Of a stretch of DNA of 64,000 bases, positions 1 through 8,331 are shown piece after piece; positions within the stretch are counted from its first letter, which is position 1; the number at the start of each line of letters is the position of its first letter. The notes below the pieces were generated by a model. The model saw only the letters and a program-made list of their open reading frames with translations, made no database searches and was not told the DNA's origin. Source of the DNA: Bacteroidota bacterium (GTDB lineage: Bacteria > Bacteroidota > Bacteroidia > Chitinophagales > Chitinophagaceae); the NCBI GenBank assembly GCA_020161435.1, contig JAIUNV010000005.1:223325-287324 (forward strand), written 5' to 3'. The translations under genes were made by a program, and so were the position numbers.

Positions 1-46
1 ATTTACAGCGTTTCGGGTAGTTGTCAAAGTTTTTTTGGTGAATTAG

Positions 47-77
47 TTGTTCATAACGCATGGGATGCCTACTTTTG
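47..77 (+). promoter_or_regulatory. Candidate Bacteroidota promoter for the rplK operon
   Basis: The box TACTTTTG (70-77) fits the Bacteroidota -7 consensus TAnnTTTG, with a TTG at 47-49 about 20 bases upstream as a partial -33 element. It lies about 110 bases before rplK, which leaves a long 5' leader. That would suit an L1- or L11-controlled mRNA, but no specific fold was identified. Confidence 0.45.
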
Positions 78-187
78 CGGCCCCAAAAAGTTCTTTGTCA
101 TCCGTCTGTAGTGCAAGCTTCGGCGGATCTTGAATTTGGGAGTATTGGCAATAACGCTGATACGCTATCACCAAAAACGTTTTTAGA

Positions 188-631
188 ATGGCTAAAGAAA
201 TCACCGGCTATGTGAAGCTCCAGTGTAAAGGAGGACAAGCCAACCCTGCGCCGCCAATCGGCCCGGCCCTTGGTTCAAAGGGTCTGAACATCATGGAATT
301 TTGTAAGCAATTCAACGCCCGTACCCAAGATAAAATGGGTAAGGTGCTGCCCGTGTTGATTACTGTTTACAACGACAAATCTTTTGATTTTGTAATTAAG
401 ACTGCCCCTGCATCTATCCAACTGATGGAAGCCGCCAAGATTCAGAAAGGATCTAAGGAAAGCAACCGTGTAAAGGCTGGTAAGGTAACCTGGGAACAAG
501 TGGAGGCAATTGCCAAAGACAAAATGCCAGACCTCAACTGCTTCACTATCGAAAGCGCCATGAAAATGGTAGCCGGTACTGCCCGCAGCATGGGTTTGAA
601 TGTGGAAGGTAAAGCTCCCTGGGAAAATTAA
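188..631 (+). CDS. rplK: 50S ribosomal protein L11
   Basis: L11 is the base of the GTPase-associated stalk of the large subunit, bound to 23S rRNA with L10 and L7/L12. The 147-residue product starts [12 protein letters not shown] and carries the family-typical [16 protein letters not shown] segment (about residues 22-37), then a C-terminal RNA-binding domain ending in [10 protein letters not shown]. Length is normal. It heads an rplK-rplA-rplJ-rplL series with short gaps, so co-transcription is likely. nusG, the usual upstream neighbour, is not visible in the 187 bases before it. Confidence 0.97.
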   Translation: MAKEITGYVKLQCKGGQANPAPPIGPALGSKGLNIMEFCKQFNARTQDKMGKVLPVLITVYNDKSFDFVIKTAPASIQLMEAAKIQKGSKESNRVKAGKVTWEQVEAIAKDKMPDLNCFTIESAMKMVAGTARSMGLNVEGKAPWEN

Positions 632-659
632 TTTTCATCAACCTCAAAAGATTTGAATC

Positions 660-1352
660 ATGAAATTGACTAAGAAAAGAAAAGTGGCGGAAGCCAAGGT
701 TGAGAAAAATAAAATTTACAGCCTGAGCGAAGCCGCTGCACTGGTAAAAGAAATTAACTGTACCAAGTTCGATAGCTCTGTTGACCTGCACGTTCGTTTG
801 GGTGTAGACCCCAAGAAAGCCGATCAGGCTATCCGTGGTACTGTAAGCCTGCCTCATGGTACTGGTAAAACCAAGCGTGTACTGGTGCTTTGCACTCCCG
901 ATAAGGAAGCAGAAGCTAAAGGCGCTGGTGCCGACCATGTTGGTCTGGATGAGTTCATTCAGAAAATTGAAGGTGGCTGGACCGATATCGACGTTATTGT
1001 GGCCACGCCTTCAGTAATGCCTAAAATTGGTAAGCTGGGTAAAATTCTCGGCCCTCGTAACCTGATGCCAAACCCTAAGACAGGTACTGTAACCAACGAT
1101 GTAGCTGGTGCCGTAAATGATCTGAAAGGTGGTAAAATTGCCTTCAAGGTGGACAAAGCTGGTATCATTCACGCCTCTATCGGTCGTGTGTCTTTCTCTC
1201 CTGAAAAGATTACAGAAAACACCAACGAACTGATTAACGCCCTCATTAAGTTGAAGCCTTCTACTGCCAAAGGAACTTACCTGAAAGGCATTAGCCTGGC
1301 CAGCTCTATGAGCCCCGGCATTCCTGTTGATACTAAAACGTTCATTCACTAA
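660..1352 (+). CDS. rplA: 50S ribosomal protein L1
   Basis: L1 forms the mobile L1 stalk at the E site and in many bacteria represses its own operon. The 230-residue product begins [14 protein letters not shown] and contains the [20 protein letters not shown] signature (about residues 121-140). The length is full. It follows rplK after 28 bases on the same strand. The ATG at 660 directly follows a short untranslated gap and matches the usual N-terminus. Confidence 0.97.
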   Translation: MKLTKKRKVAEAKVEKNKIYSLSEAAALVKEINCTKFDSSVDLHVRLGVDPKKADQAIRGTVSLPHGTGKTKRVLVLCTPDKEAEAKGAGADHVGLDEFIQKIEGGWTDIDVIVATPSVMPKIGKLGKILGPRNLMPNPKTGTVTNDVAGAVNDLKGGKIAFKVDKAGIIHASIGRVSFSPEKITENTNELINALIKLKPSTAKGTYLKGISLASSMSPGIPVDTKTFIH

Positions 1353-1356
1353 GGCC

Positions 1357-1386
1357 CCTCCGAACCTTCTCCGATAAGGCGGAAGG
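1357..1386 (+). promoter_or_regulatory. Hairpin in the rplA-rplJ gap, candidate L10 leader
   Basis: Between rplA and rplJ the sequence CCTCCG (1357-1362) and AAGGCGGAAGG (1376-1386) can form stems around CCTTCTCC (about 1365-1372). The same pair of words, CCTCCG and AAGGCGGAA, recurs in front of rplL. Bacterial rplJL messages are often controlled by L10 binding to a leader RNA, so an autoregulatory site is a reasonable inference. The fold was drawn by eye only. Confidence 0.35.
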
Positions 1387-1429
1387 CCAAAGAGGAGTGT
1401 TGTACAGAAAACACTCAAAACGAATTGAC

Positions 1430-2032
1430 ATGACTAAAGAACAAAAGAACGACGTGATTGAGGTACTGAAAGACAAGTTCGCTCAGTACAACAACTTCTA
1501 CGTAACCAATACAGAAAGCCTGACTGTTGCCCAGGTTAGCCAGCTGCGTCGCGTATGCTTCGACAAGCAGGTAGAAATGAAAGTGGCAAAAAACACCTTA
1601 ATTAAGAAAGCTCTCGAATCGCTGGATGCTGAAAAGTATGCCGGTGTGTACGAAGCGCTGAACAACGTAACTGCCCTGATGTTCTCTGAGAACCCTAAGG
1701 AGCCAGCCGTTATCATCAGCTCATTCCGCTCTGCTTCTAAAGGCGAAAAGCCCGTATTGAAAGCTGCTTTCATCAACGGTGATATTTATGTAGGCGACAA
1801 CCAACTGGCTGCCCTCACCAAAATCAAGACGAAGAATGAATTGATTGGTGAAGTAATCGGTCTGTTGCAAAGCCCGGCCAAGCGTGTACTCAGCGCATTG
1901 CTCAACAAAGACGAAGCCAACGGCGCTGCTGCTGCCGAAGAAGCTCCTGCCGCTGTTGAAGCTGCTGCTCCTGAAGTTGCACCTGAGGCTCCTGCTGCTG
2001 AAGCTGCTCCCGAAGCACCAGCTGCTGAGTAA
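1430..2032 (+). CDS. rplJ: 50S ribosomal protein L10 with Ala/Glu/Pro-rich tail
   Basis: L10 (P0) anchors L7/L12 dimers to the ribosome. The ATG at 1430 gives MTKEQKNDVIEVLKDKF, the expected N-terminus; an in-frame GTG at 1397 would add 11 residues and is less likely. The globular part (about residues 1-160) carries the KNTLIKKAL helix. The last 35 or so residues are a low-complexity run of Ala, Glu and Pro, longer than in most L10 proteins. It lies between rplA and rplL, and the hairpin before it may mediate control. Confidence 0.95.
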   Translation: MTKEQKNDVIEVLKDKFAQYNNFYVTNTESLTVAQVSQLRRVCFDKQVEMKVAKNTLIKKALESLDAEKYAGVYEALNNVTALMFSENPKEPAVIISSFRSASKGEKPVLKAAFINGDIYVGDNQLAALTKIKTKNELIGEVIGLLQSPAKRVLSALLNKDEANGAAAAEEAPAAVEAAAPEVAPEAPAAEAAPEAPAAE

Positions 2033-2115
2033 TTCTCCCAGACTGTTTTTCCACATCGGAAACGCAATAAGCCATGCCCCCGGCTATAAGAGGGTACAAC
2101 AATTTTTTTAAAACC

Positions 2116-2145
2116 TCCGCCGGACCATTACGGAATGAAGGCGGA
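2116..2145 (+). promoter_or_regulatory. Hairpin just upstream of rplL
   Basis: TCCGCC (2116-2121) pairs perfectly with GGCGGA (2140-2145), 14 bases before the rplL start. The arms resemble those of the element before rplJ. It could be a processing or pausing site, or a second L10-type leader. There is no T-run that would make it a classical terminator. Confidence 0.4.
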
Positions 2146-2159
2146 AAAAATTAGAAACC

Positions 2160-2534
2160 ATGGCAGATTTGAAAGCATTTGCAGAACAACTGGTTAACCT
2201 GACTGTAAAAGAGGTTAACGAACTGGCCCAAATTCTGAAAGACGAGTACGGCATTGAGCCTGCTGCTGCTGCAGTTGTAGTAGCTGCTGACGGTGGTGGC
2301 GCTGCTGCTGCTGCAGAAGAAAAGACTTCTTTCGACGTAATCCTGAAAAGCGCTGGCGCTAGCAAGCTGAACGTTGTGAAAGTAGTAAAAGACCTGACTG
2401 GCTTGGGTCTGAAAGAAGCGAAGGACCTGGTTGACGGTGCTCCTAAGCCTGTAAAAGAAGGTGTTGACAAGGCTACTGCCGAAGACATCGCTGCTAAGCT
2501 GAAAGAAGCTGGTGCAGAAGTTGAAATCGCTTAA
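2160..2534 (+). CDS. rplL: 50S ribosomal protein L7/L12
   Basis: L7/L12 is the multicopy stalk protein that recruits translational GTPases. The 124-residue product has the N-terminal dimerisation domain ([19 protein letters not shown]), an Ala/Gly hinge (about residues 36-55), and the C-terminal domain with [20 protein letters not shown] and [20 protein letters not shown]. It is the last gene of the cluster here: a strong terminator follows and rpoB does not. Confidence 0.98.
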   Translation: MADLKAFAEQLVNLTVKEVNELAQILKDEYGIEPAAAAVVVAADGGGAAAAAEEKTSFDVILKSAGASKLNVVKVVKDLTGLGLKEAKDLVDGAPKPVKEGVDKATAEDIAAKLKEAGAEVEIA

Positions 2535-2561
2535 TTCGTTTAAACGACATTTCAATAATGA

Positions 2562-2590
2562 AGAGCCCTGCCATTTGGCGGGGCTTTTCA
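2562..2590 (+). terminator. Intrinsic terminator after rplL
   Basis: AGCCCTGCC (2564-2572) pairs with GGCGGGGCT (2577-2585) around the loop ATTT, with one G-U pair, and is followed by TTT. It closes the ribosomal protein operon. The following 210 bases up to the next gene show no further structure I can name. Confidence 0.85.
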
Positions 2591-2799
2591 TTTGGCTTCA
2601 GGTATCAGTGTAAAAAAGTATAATCATTCCGAATATTGAAACCAGTTTCCACATTTCGGTGTCTCAACAAGTAAATTTCATTTCCGATTAAGGGGGGAAG
2701 CAACTAATTTAGAGCCCGATAGACCCCTTACCCAACCCTGAGCCCGTTGACGGTAAAGAGTCAATTTTTTTACCAAAGCAATCACCAGTTCTCTTTTTC

Positions 2800-5700
2800 A
2801 TGAAAAATACCATACGGTTTATCAGTAGCCGTGTTGTGTTGTTGCTACTCCTTTGTAGTACCGTACTTCACGCCCAAGCACAAACGCACATTGCACGTAG
2901 TGTAACAGTAAATGCCAACTGCGGCGGATACTATGAATACCTGCCTGCAGGCTATGCCACCAGCAGCCAGAAATTTCCTTTACTGATTAGTTTTCATGGT
3001 GCCGGCAGCTACGGTAATGGTACTACTGAATTGAATGAGGTGCTCCGTGAAAATGCAGCTTATTACATCAACAATAATCAGTTTCCAAGCAGTTTTACTG
3101 TCAATGGGCAAACTAGTTCTTTTATTGTCATTAGCCCTCAGTGGCGAGATTATGCAAGTGTCAGCGATATCAATAGCCTTATTAATTATTTGCTGGCACA
3201 GAATTATAAAATTGATGCTGGCCGCATTTACCTGATGGGCTATAGCATGGGGGCCGATCAAATAATAAAGTACGCCACCAACAGCCTCGCCAACTCCAAC
3301 AGGCTGGCGGGTATGGTTACGATTGCACCTTACATCAATCCATACACCGATGCAGGAGCCAACAACATTGCCAATGCATCCTTGCCATTTTGGAGTTTGC
3401 ATAGCAATGCCGATCAATCTTCGCCAGTTTCATGGTCGGTCAATTTTGTAAACAGGATCAATAGTTTTAACCCAGCAATACCGGCGATACTCACCCGATT
3501 TGATGGTGTAACCCATAACAACAGTAGTGTATTTGCCAGCAACCCTGCTTATAAGGTTGGCGGATATAATATTTATGAATGGATGCTGCGCTACCGGCGC
3601 AATTATCCGCCCGATGCTAATGCCGGTGCGGATTTAGCTATCAGTTTGCCCACAACATCTGTTACTTTAAATGGCTTAGCTTCTTCCGATCCGGAGAATA
3701 CTACGCTCACATTCAATTGGCAGAAGCTGAATGGCCCGGGTAGTCAAACTATAGCTACTCCCGCTGCTGCTACAACTACTGTAAACGGTTTTGTTGCCGG
3801 CACTTACAATTTCATGCTTACGGTAACCGATGCGGCTGGTTTGTTTGACCGCGATACCGTTCGGGTTACCGTAACCAATCCCAACCCGAACCTGTTGCCA
3901 CAAGCCAATGCAGGAGCTGATGCAACCATAGAATATCCGGCAAGCACTTATCAGCTCAACGCTACCAATTCGAGTGATAATGATGGCGTAATTGTGAATT
4001 ATCAGTGGACTAAATTATCTGGCCCAACATCATACAGCATAAGTGCTGCTAATTCTGCCACGCCACAAATCAGTCAGTTACGCAAGGGTATTTATGAAAT
4101 GGAGCTCACTGTAACAGACAATGAAGGTGGAGTGAGTAAAGATGTGGTGTTGATTACCGTTGTCAATTTAAATCCTAATGTGGCACCGATAGCAAATGCA
4201 GGGGCCGATCAGGTGCTGACGCTTCCCACAATTACCAGTACGTTAAATGGTTCATCCTCCGCTGATATTGATGGCGTAATCACTCAATACCAATGGCGTC
4301 AGATAGATGGGCCGGGCACAGCAAATATTGCCAATACAAATGCTGTGCAAACCGGCATTAGCAACTTGCTACAGGGTAGTTACCGCTTTGAGCTGAGGGT
4401 TACAGATGATAGCGCAGCTGTTGCATTTGATACCATCAGGGTTACAGTAAATGCCCCGCCACCTGTTGTTACCAAGCAAATAAAAGTGAATTTGTTTGGT
4501 GGTACCAACCCACAAACCACCGAGGGATGGAACAACTGGAACGTGGGTGGTTCTAAGGTTAGTAACAGAAGCATTAGTGCATTAACCTACGCTGATGGCA
4601 CATCCAGTGCAGTAGGTGCTACTCTTTCTTACAGCGAAGCCGTTTCTGACAATGGGGCCAGCTATGGCGGCACCATGTGCCCGCCTGCGGTATTGCGGTA
4701 TACAACGTATGCTACCGTGTCCCGTACACTAACCATTAGCGGATTAGCTGCTGGTAAAACCTATGCATTAGAGTTGTATGCAAGCCGGAATAATACCGGC
4801 AATTCCACTCGCTTTACCATAAACGGTACCACGCAAACCGTACTTACTGATGGCAACAAAACCAACAGGGTCATTTTCAGTAACCTGACAACGAGCAACG
4901 GTAACATAACGGTGACCATTGCCCGGGTAAATACATACAGTTACCTGAATGGATTTATGCTGACCGAAACAACAGCTATCACCGGCAATTTGGCACCGGT
5001 AGCTAATGCAGGTCCCGATGCAAGTATTGCAATGCCAACCAATAGTGTTTCTTTAAGCGGAGCTTCCTCTTACGATCAGGATGGAAGCATTACCAATTAT
5101 GCCTGGTCTAAAATTTCTGGTCCCGCTTCGTTCAGCATCAGCAATCCCAATATCGTTAATCCTGTTATCAGCAATTTGGAAGCAGGTACTTATGAAATGC
5201 AGCTGATGGTAACTGACAATAGTGGCGCTGCTGATTTGGATACCATGCAGGTAACAGTATTTCCACCAGACCCGCTGGCGCCAACAGCCAATGCAGGTTC
5301 AGACGCAGCTTTCACTCTTCCATTGACTTCATTTACCCTCAATGGGTCGGCTTCGTCAGATGTTGATGGCACCATCAGTAACTATCATTGGGAGCAGTTT
5401 GAAGGTCCTGCTGGAAGTTTTATCGTAAATGCCAATCAGGCAATTGCCACTGTAGAAAACCCGTTGACAGGCAGGTATGGGTTTGAGTTAACCGTAACCG
5501 ATAATGATGGGTTATCAGGCAGAGATTCTGTGTATGTACTCATTGGCACCAATCCGTTTGCCCCGCCTGCTGTTATTGATTCATTGAACTGTGGTAAACA
5601 GGTTCGTATTGTAGTGATGGGTTCGAGCACGGCCATGGGCACAGGTGCCAGTGTGCCAGATAGTAACTGGGTAAGTAAGTTTCGGAAATATGTCCGCAGC

Positions 5701-8214
5701 TTTAACCCCGCAAACGAGGTTATCAATATTGCTACATCAAGTCGTACTACCTATCATTTACTCAACCCTAACGGTTTTGTACCACCAGAGGGCCGACCTG
5801 TGCCGGATACCTTGCGCAACATTACTAAAGCATTAAGCTACAATCCCGATATCATCATCATCAATTTACCAAGCAATGATGTTGCCCTGAATTATACGCT
5901 GGCAGAGCAACAGGCCAATTATGAAAGAACACTTGCCTTGACTGATGCTGCAGGTATTACTGTGTGGGTGACCACTACACAACCCCGAACAGCGTTAAAT
6001 GCCGGACAACGAAATAACCTGATGGTAGTTCGTGACTGGACCTACCAACGCTTTGGCAATAAAGCCATTGATTTCTGGACGGATCTGGCTAACCCCGATG
6101 GTACCATTGTAGATGCATATAATGTAGATGGCGTTCACGTAAATAATATGGGTCACCATTTACTGTACACAAGAGTGGTTGGCGAAAGAATACTGGACAG
6201 TTTTTGTTTGCAAGGCAATATTGTCCCAATCGTGAATGCAGGAGCTGATCAAACAATCATTGCACCAGATTCAAGTGTAACGCTCAATGGAGTTGCGACT
6301 GATACTGATGGCAGCATTAGCAGTGTTGCATGGCGGCAGGTTGCCGGCCCTGTAACAGCTACTATCACTACACCTGCCAGTGCAAATACAATCGTCAATA
6401 ATTTACAGCCTGGTACTTATCAGTTCGAGTTGTCTGCAACCGATAATCAATCTGCTGTAAGCAGAGATACGGTGGTTATATTAGTGAGAAGAGCAGCCAA
6501 TGAACTGCCCATTGCCCATGCCGGAAATGATACAACTATCACTTTGCCAGTAAGCAGTGTACAACTCCGGGGCTCTGGAGTAGATAATGATGGTACAATT
6601 GTTTCATTTGCATGGCGTCAGGTGGATGGGCCATCCAATGCCAGTTTCAGTGCGGTCAATATTGCATCGCCGGTTGTATCAGGCTTAATTGTGGGTAGCT
6701 ATTTGTTTGAATTGACTGTTGCCGATGATTCTGCCACTATCGCTACAGATATTGTAGCCATTCAGGTAAATCCTCGAATAAATACAACACCAATTGTTGA
6801 GGCAGGAGCCAATATCAACACTCAGTTGCCCACTACCAGTGTGCAACTAAATGGTACGGTATATGATGCTGAAAATAATGTACAGCAAATTAGTTGGACT
6901 ATCCAGAGTGGTCCTGCGGGTGCAGTGATTGCAAATGCTAATTTAGCCTCAACAACGGTTAGCAATTTGGTAGTCGGTACTTATTTATTCAGGCTTACCG
7001 CTACCGATGACGAAGCTGCAACCGCTACAGATTCTGTTTGGGTAACGCTCAGCACACGACCCAACACAGCTCCGGTTGTAGAAGCCGGTGCCAACGTGAG
7101 CATTACTTTACCAATCAATAGTGTGCAATTGAACGGTGCAGTAAATGATGCTGAAAATAATGTGCAGCAAATTAGTTGGACTGTTCAGAGTGGCCCTGCG
7201 GGTGCAGTGATTGCAAATGCTAATGCAGCATCAACTTCAGTAAGTAATTTAGTTGTGGGTTCTTATTTGTTCAGGCTTACTGCTACAGATGCTGAAGCTG
7301 CAACCGGAGCTGATTCAGTTTGGGTAACTGTAAATCCACAGCCCACCACCACAACAAGGCAGATTAAAGTAAACCTGTTTGGTGGAACTAATCCTCAAAC
7401 AACAGAAGGTTGGAACAACTGGAATGTTGGTGGCTCAAAAGTATCAAACCGTTTGTCAGGAGCACTGAATTATGCCGATGGAGGTGTAAGTGCAGTATCG
7501 GCCACACTTTCGTACAGCGAAGCCATCTCTGACAATGGAGCAACTTATGGCGGCACCATGTGTCCGCCTGCGGTACTGCGGTATACAACGTATGCAACCG
7601 TAAACCGTACGCTGACTATAAGTGGGTTGGTTAGTGGCAGAACCTACAATATTGAATTGTATGCGAGTAGAAGTAACACGGGTAACAGTACCAGATTTAC
7701 CATCAACGGTGTATCACAAACCGTACTTACAGATAACAATAAAACCAATAAGGTAGAATTTACGAACCTCACAACCTCCACTGGAACTATTGTGGTTTCA
7801 TTTGCCAGAGTAAACACTTACAACTACCTAAACGGATTTACAATCACAGAAATAAGTCAGGCACCGATAGGTGCGGCAAATAATACGCAATTTGCTTCGA
7901 CCGCTCCAATTCGTTTGGAAACGGAAGCAATGTTGAATGAAGCTCAAACGCCAACAGATGCATTAGTACTTTATCCCAATCCAAGTGTAGGCTCCGCTAC
8001 CATGTTGAAATGGAAGCATGCATACAAGGGCATGGTTACGGTAAAGTTGCTGACACAAACAGGACAACAGGTGCAGCAGGTGAGCTTGCAAAAATGGCAA
8101 CCTGTATTGCAGCATACCTTGCAAACCAGTTTGCTGCCTCCTGGTGCATATTGGATAGTCATTGAAGCAAATGGTATTGTAGTAAAACGAATGCTGCTCA
8201 AAAACAGATTGTAG
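2800..8214 (+). CDS. Giant secreted double hydrolase with PKD repeats and T9SS sorting domain
   Basis: An 1804-residue exported protein. In order: signal peptide (1-28); an esterase-like alpha/beta hydrolase (about 30-268) with GYSMG nucleophile Ser149, Asp205 and His239 as the likely triad; three PKD/K319L-like Ig repeats; a carbohydrate-binding-like module starting VNLFGGTNPQTTEGWNNWNV (about 557-725); two more repeats; an SGNH/GDSL-type hydrolase (about 927-1137; Ser943 in MGSSTAMG, Asp1110 and His1113 in DGVH); four more repeats; a second copy of the VNLFGG module (about 1522-1690); and a C-terminal type A sorting domain (LYPNPSVGS, about 1721-1804) for T9SS secretion. Surface deacylation of a polysaccharide is an inference; the substrate is unknown. 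Confidence 0.85.
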   Translation: MKNTIRFISSRVVLLLLLCSTVLHAQAQTHIARSVTVNANCGGYYEYLPAGYATSSQKFPLLISFHGAGSYGNGTTELNEVLRENAAYYINNNQFPSSFTVNGQTSSFIVISPQWRDYASVSDINSLINYLLAQNYKIDAGRIYLMGYSMGADQIIKYATNSLANSNRLAGMVTIAPYINPYTDAGANNIANASLPFWSLHSNADQSSPVSWSVNFVNRINSFNPAIPAILTRFDGVTHNNSSVFASNPAYKVGGYNIYEWMLRYRRNYPPDANAGADLAISLPTTSVTLNGLASSDPENTTLTFNWQKLNGPGSQTIATPAAATTTVNGFVAGTYNFMLTVTDAAGLFDRDTVRVTVTNPNPNLLPQANAGADATIEYPASTYQLNATNSSDNDGVIVNYQWTKLSGPTSYSISAANSATPQISQLRKGIYEMELTVTDNEGGVSKDVVLITVVNLNPNVAPIANAGADQVLTLPTITSTLNGSSSADIDGVITQYQWRQIDGPGTANIANTNAVQTGISNLLQGSYRFELRVTDDSAAVAFDTIRVTVNAPPPVVTKQIKVNLFGGTNPQTTEGWNNWNVGGSKVSNRSISALTYADGTSSAVGATLSYSEAVSDNGASYGGTMCPPAVLRYTTYATVSRTLTISGLAAGKTYALELYASRNNTGNSTRFTINGTTQTVLTDGNKTNRVIFSNLTTSNGNITVTIARVNTYSYLNGFMLTETTAITGNLAPVANAGPDASIAMPTNSVSLSGASSYDQDGSITNYAWSKISGPASFSISNPNIVNPVISNLEAGTYEMQLMVTDNSGAADLDTMQVTVFPPDPLAPTANAGSDAAFTLPLTSFTLNGSASSDVDGTISNYHWEQFEGPAGSFIVNANQAIATVENPLTGRYGFELTVTDNDGLSGRDSVYVLIGTNPFAPPAVIDSLNCGKQVRIVVMGSSTAMGTGASVPDSNWVSKFRKYVRSFNPANEVINIATSSRTTYHLLNPNGFVPPEGRPVPDTLRNITKALSYNPDIIIINLPSNDVALNYTLAEQQANYERTLALTDAAGITVWVTTTQPRTALNAGQRNNLMVVRDWTYQRFGNKAIDFWTDLANPDGTIVDAYNVDGVHVNNMGHHLLYTRVVGERILDSFCLQGNIVPIVNAGADQTIIAPDSSVTLNGVATDTDGSISSVAWRQVAGPVTATITTPASANTIVNNLQPGTYQFELSATDNQSAVSRDTVVILVRRAANELPIAHAGNDTTITLPVSSVQLRGSGVDNDGTIVSFAWRQVDGPSNASFSAVNIASPVVSGLIVGSYLFELTVADDSATIATDIVAIQVNPRINTTPIVEAGANINTQLPTTSVQLNGTVYDAENNVQQISWTIQSGPAGAVIANANLASTTVSNLVVGTYLFRLTATDDEAATATDSVWVTLSTRPNTAPVVEAGANVSITLPINSVQLNGAVNDAENNVQQISWTVQSGPAGAVIANANAASTSVSNLVVGSYLFRLTATDAEAATGADSVWVTVNPQPTTTTRQIKVNLFGGTNPQTTEGWNNWNVGGSKVSNRLSGALNYADGGVSAVSATLSYSEAISDNGATYGGTMCPPAVLRYTTYATVNRTLTISGLVSGRTYNIELYASRSNTGNSTRFTINGVSQTVLTDNNKTNKVEFTNLTTSTGTIVVSFARVNTYNYLNGFTITEISQAPIGAANNTQFASTAPIRLETEAMLNEAQTPTDALVLYPNPSVGSATMLKWKHAYKGMVTVKLLTQTGQQVQQVSLQKWQPVLQHTLQTSLLPPGAYWIVIEANGIVVKRMLLKNRL

Positions 8215-8238
8215 TTTTCTATCATTATTCATTGTATT

Positions 8239-8275
8239 GTAAGCGGGCTATTTTGTAGCCCGCTTACTTTTTTTT
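8239..8275 (+). terminator. Intrinsic terminator after the double hydrolase gene
   Basis: A perfect 12-bp stem (8239-8250 with 8256-8267), loop TTTTG, followed by a run of nine T. It is one of the strongest terminators in the window and separates the secreted hydrolase from the membrane protein downstream. Confidence 0.92.
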
Positions 8276-8331
8276 TGCTTTCATATTTTGGTTCGTACTT
8301 TACAAAGCAGACTCACCAAACCACAACCTTC

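Noticed and set aside
2..61. Minus-strand frame open to the window edge, starting ATG at 61 (MRYEQLIHQKNFDNYPKRCK)
   Set aside because: Only 20 codons are visible and no family can be assigned. It could be the start of a divergent gene, which would also explain the missing nusG, but it is too short to support.
2151..2591. Long reverse frames over rplL, rplJ and rpoA
   Set aside because: They mirror highly biased codon use of ribosomal genes on the plus strand; products are low-complexity and match nothing.
3600..7340. Regularly spaced similar segments in the giant hydrolase gene, considered as a CRISPR-like or tandem DNA repeat
   Set aside because: The units are about 270 bases long, in frame, and encode PKD-like protein domains. 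Spacing and content do not fit a CRISPR array.
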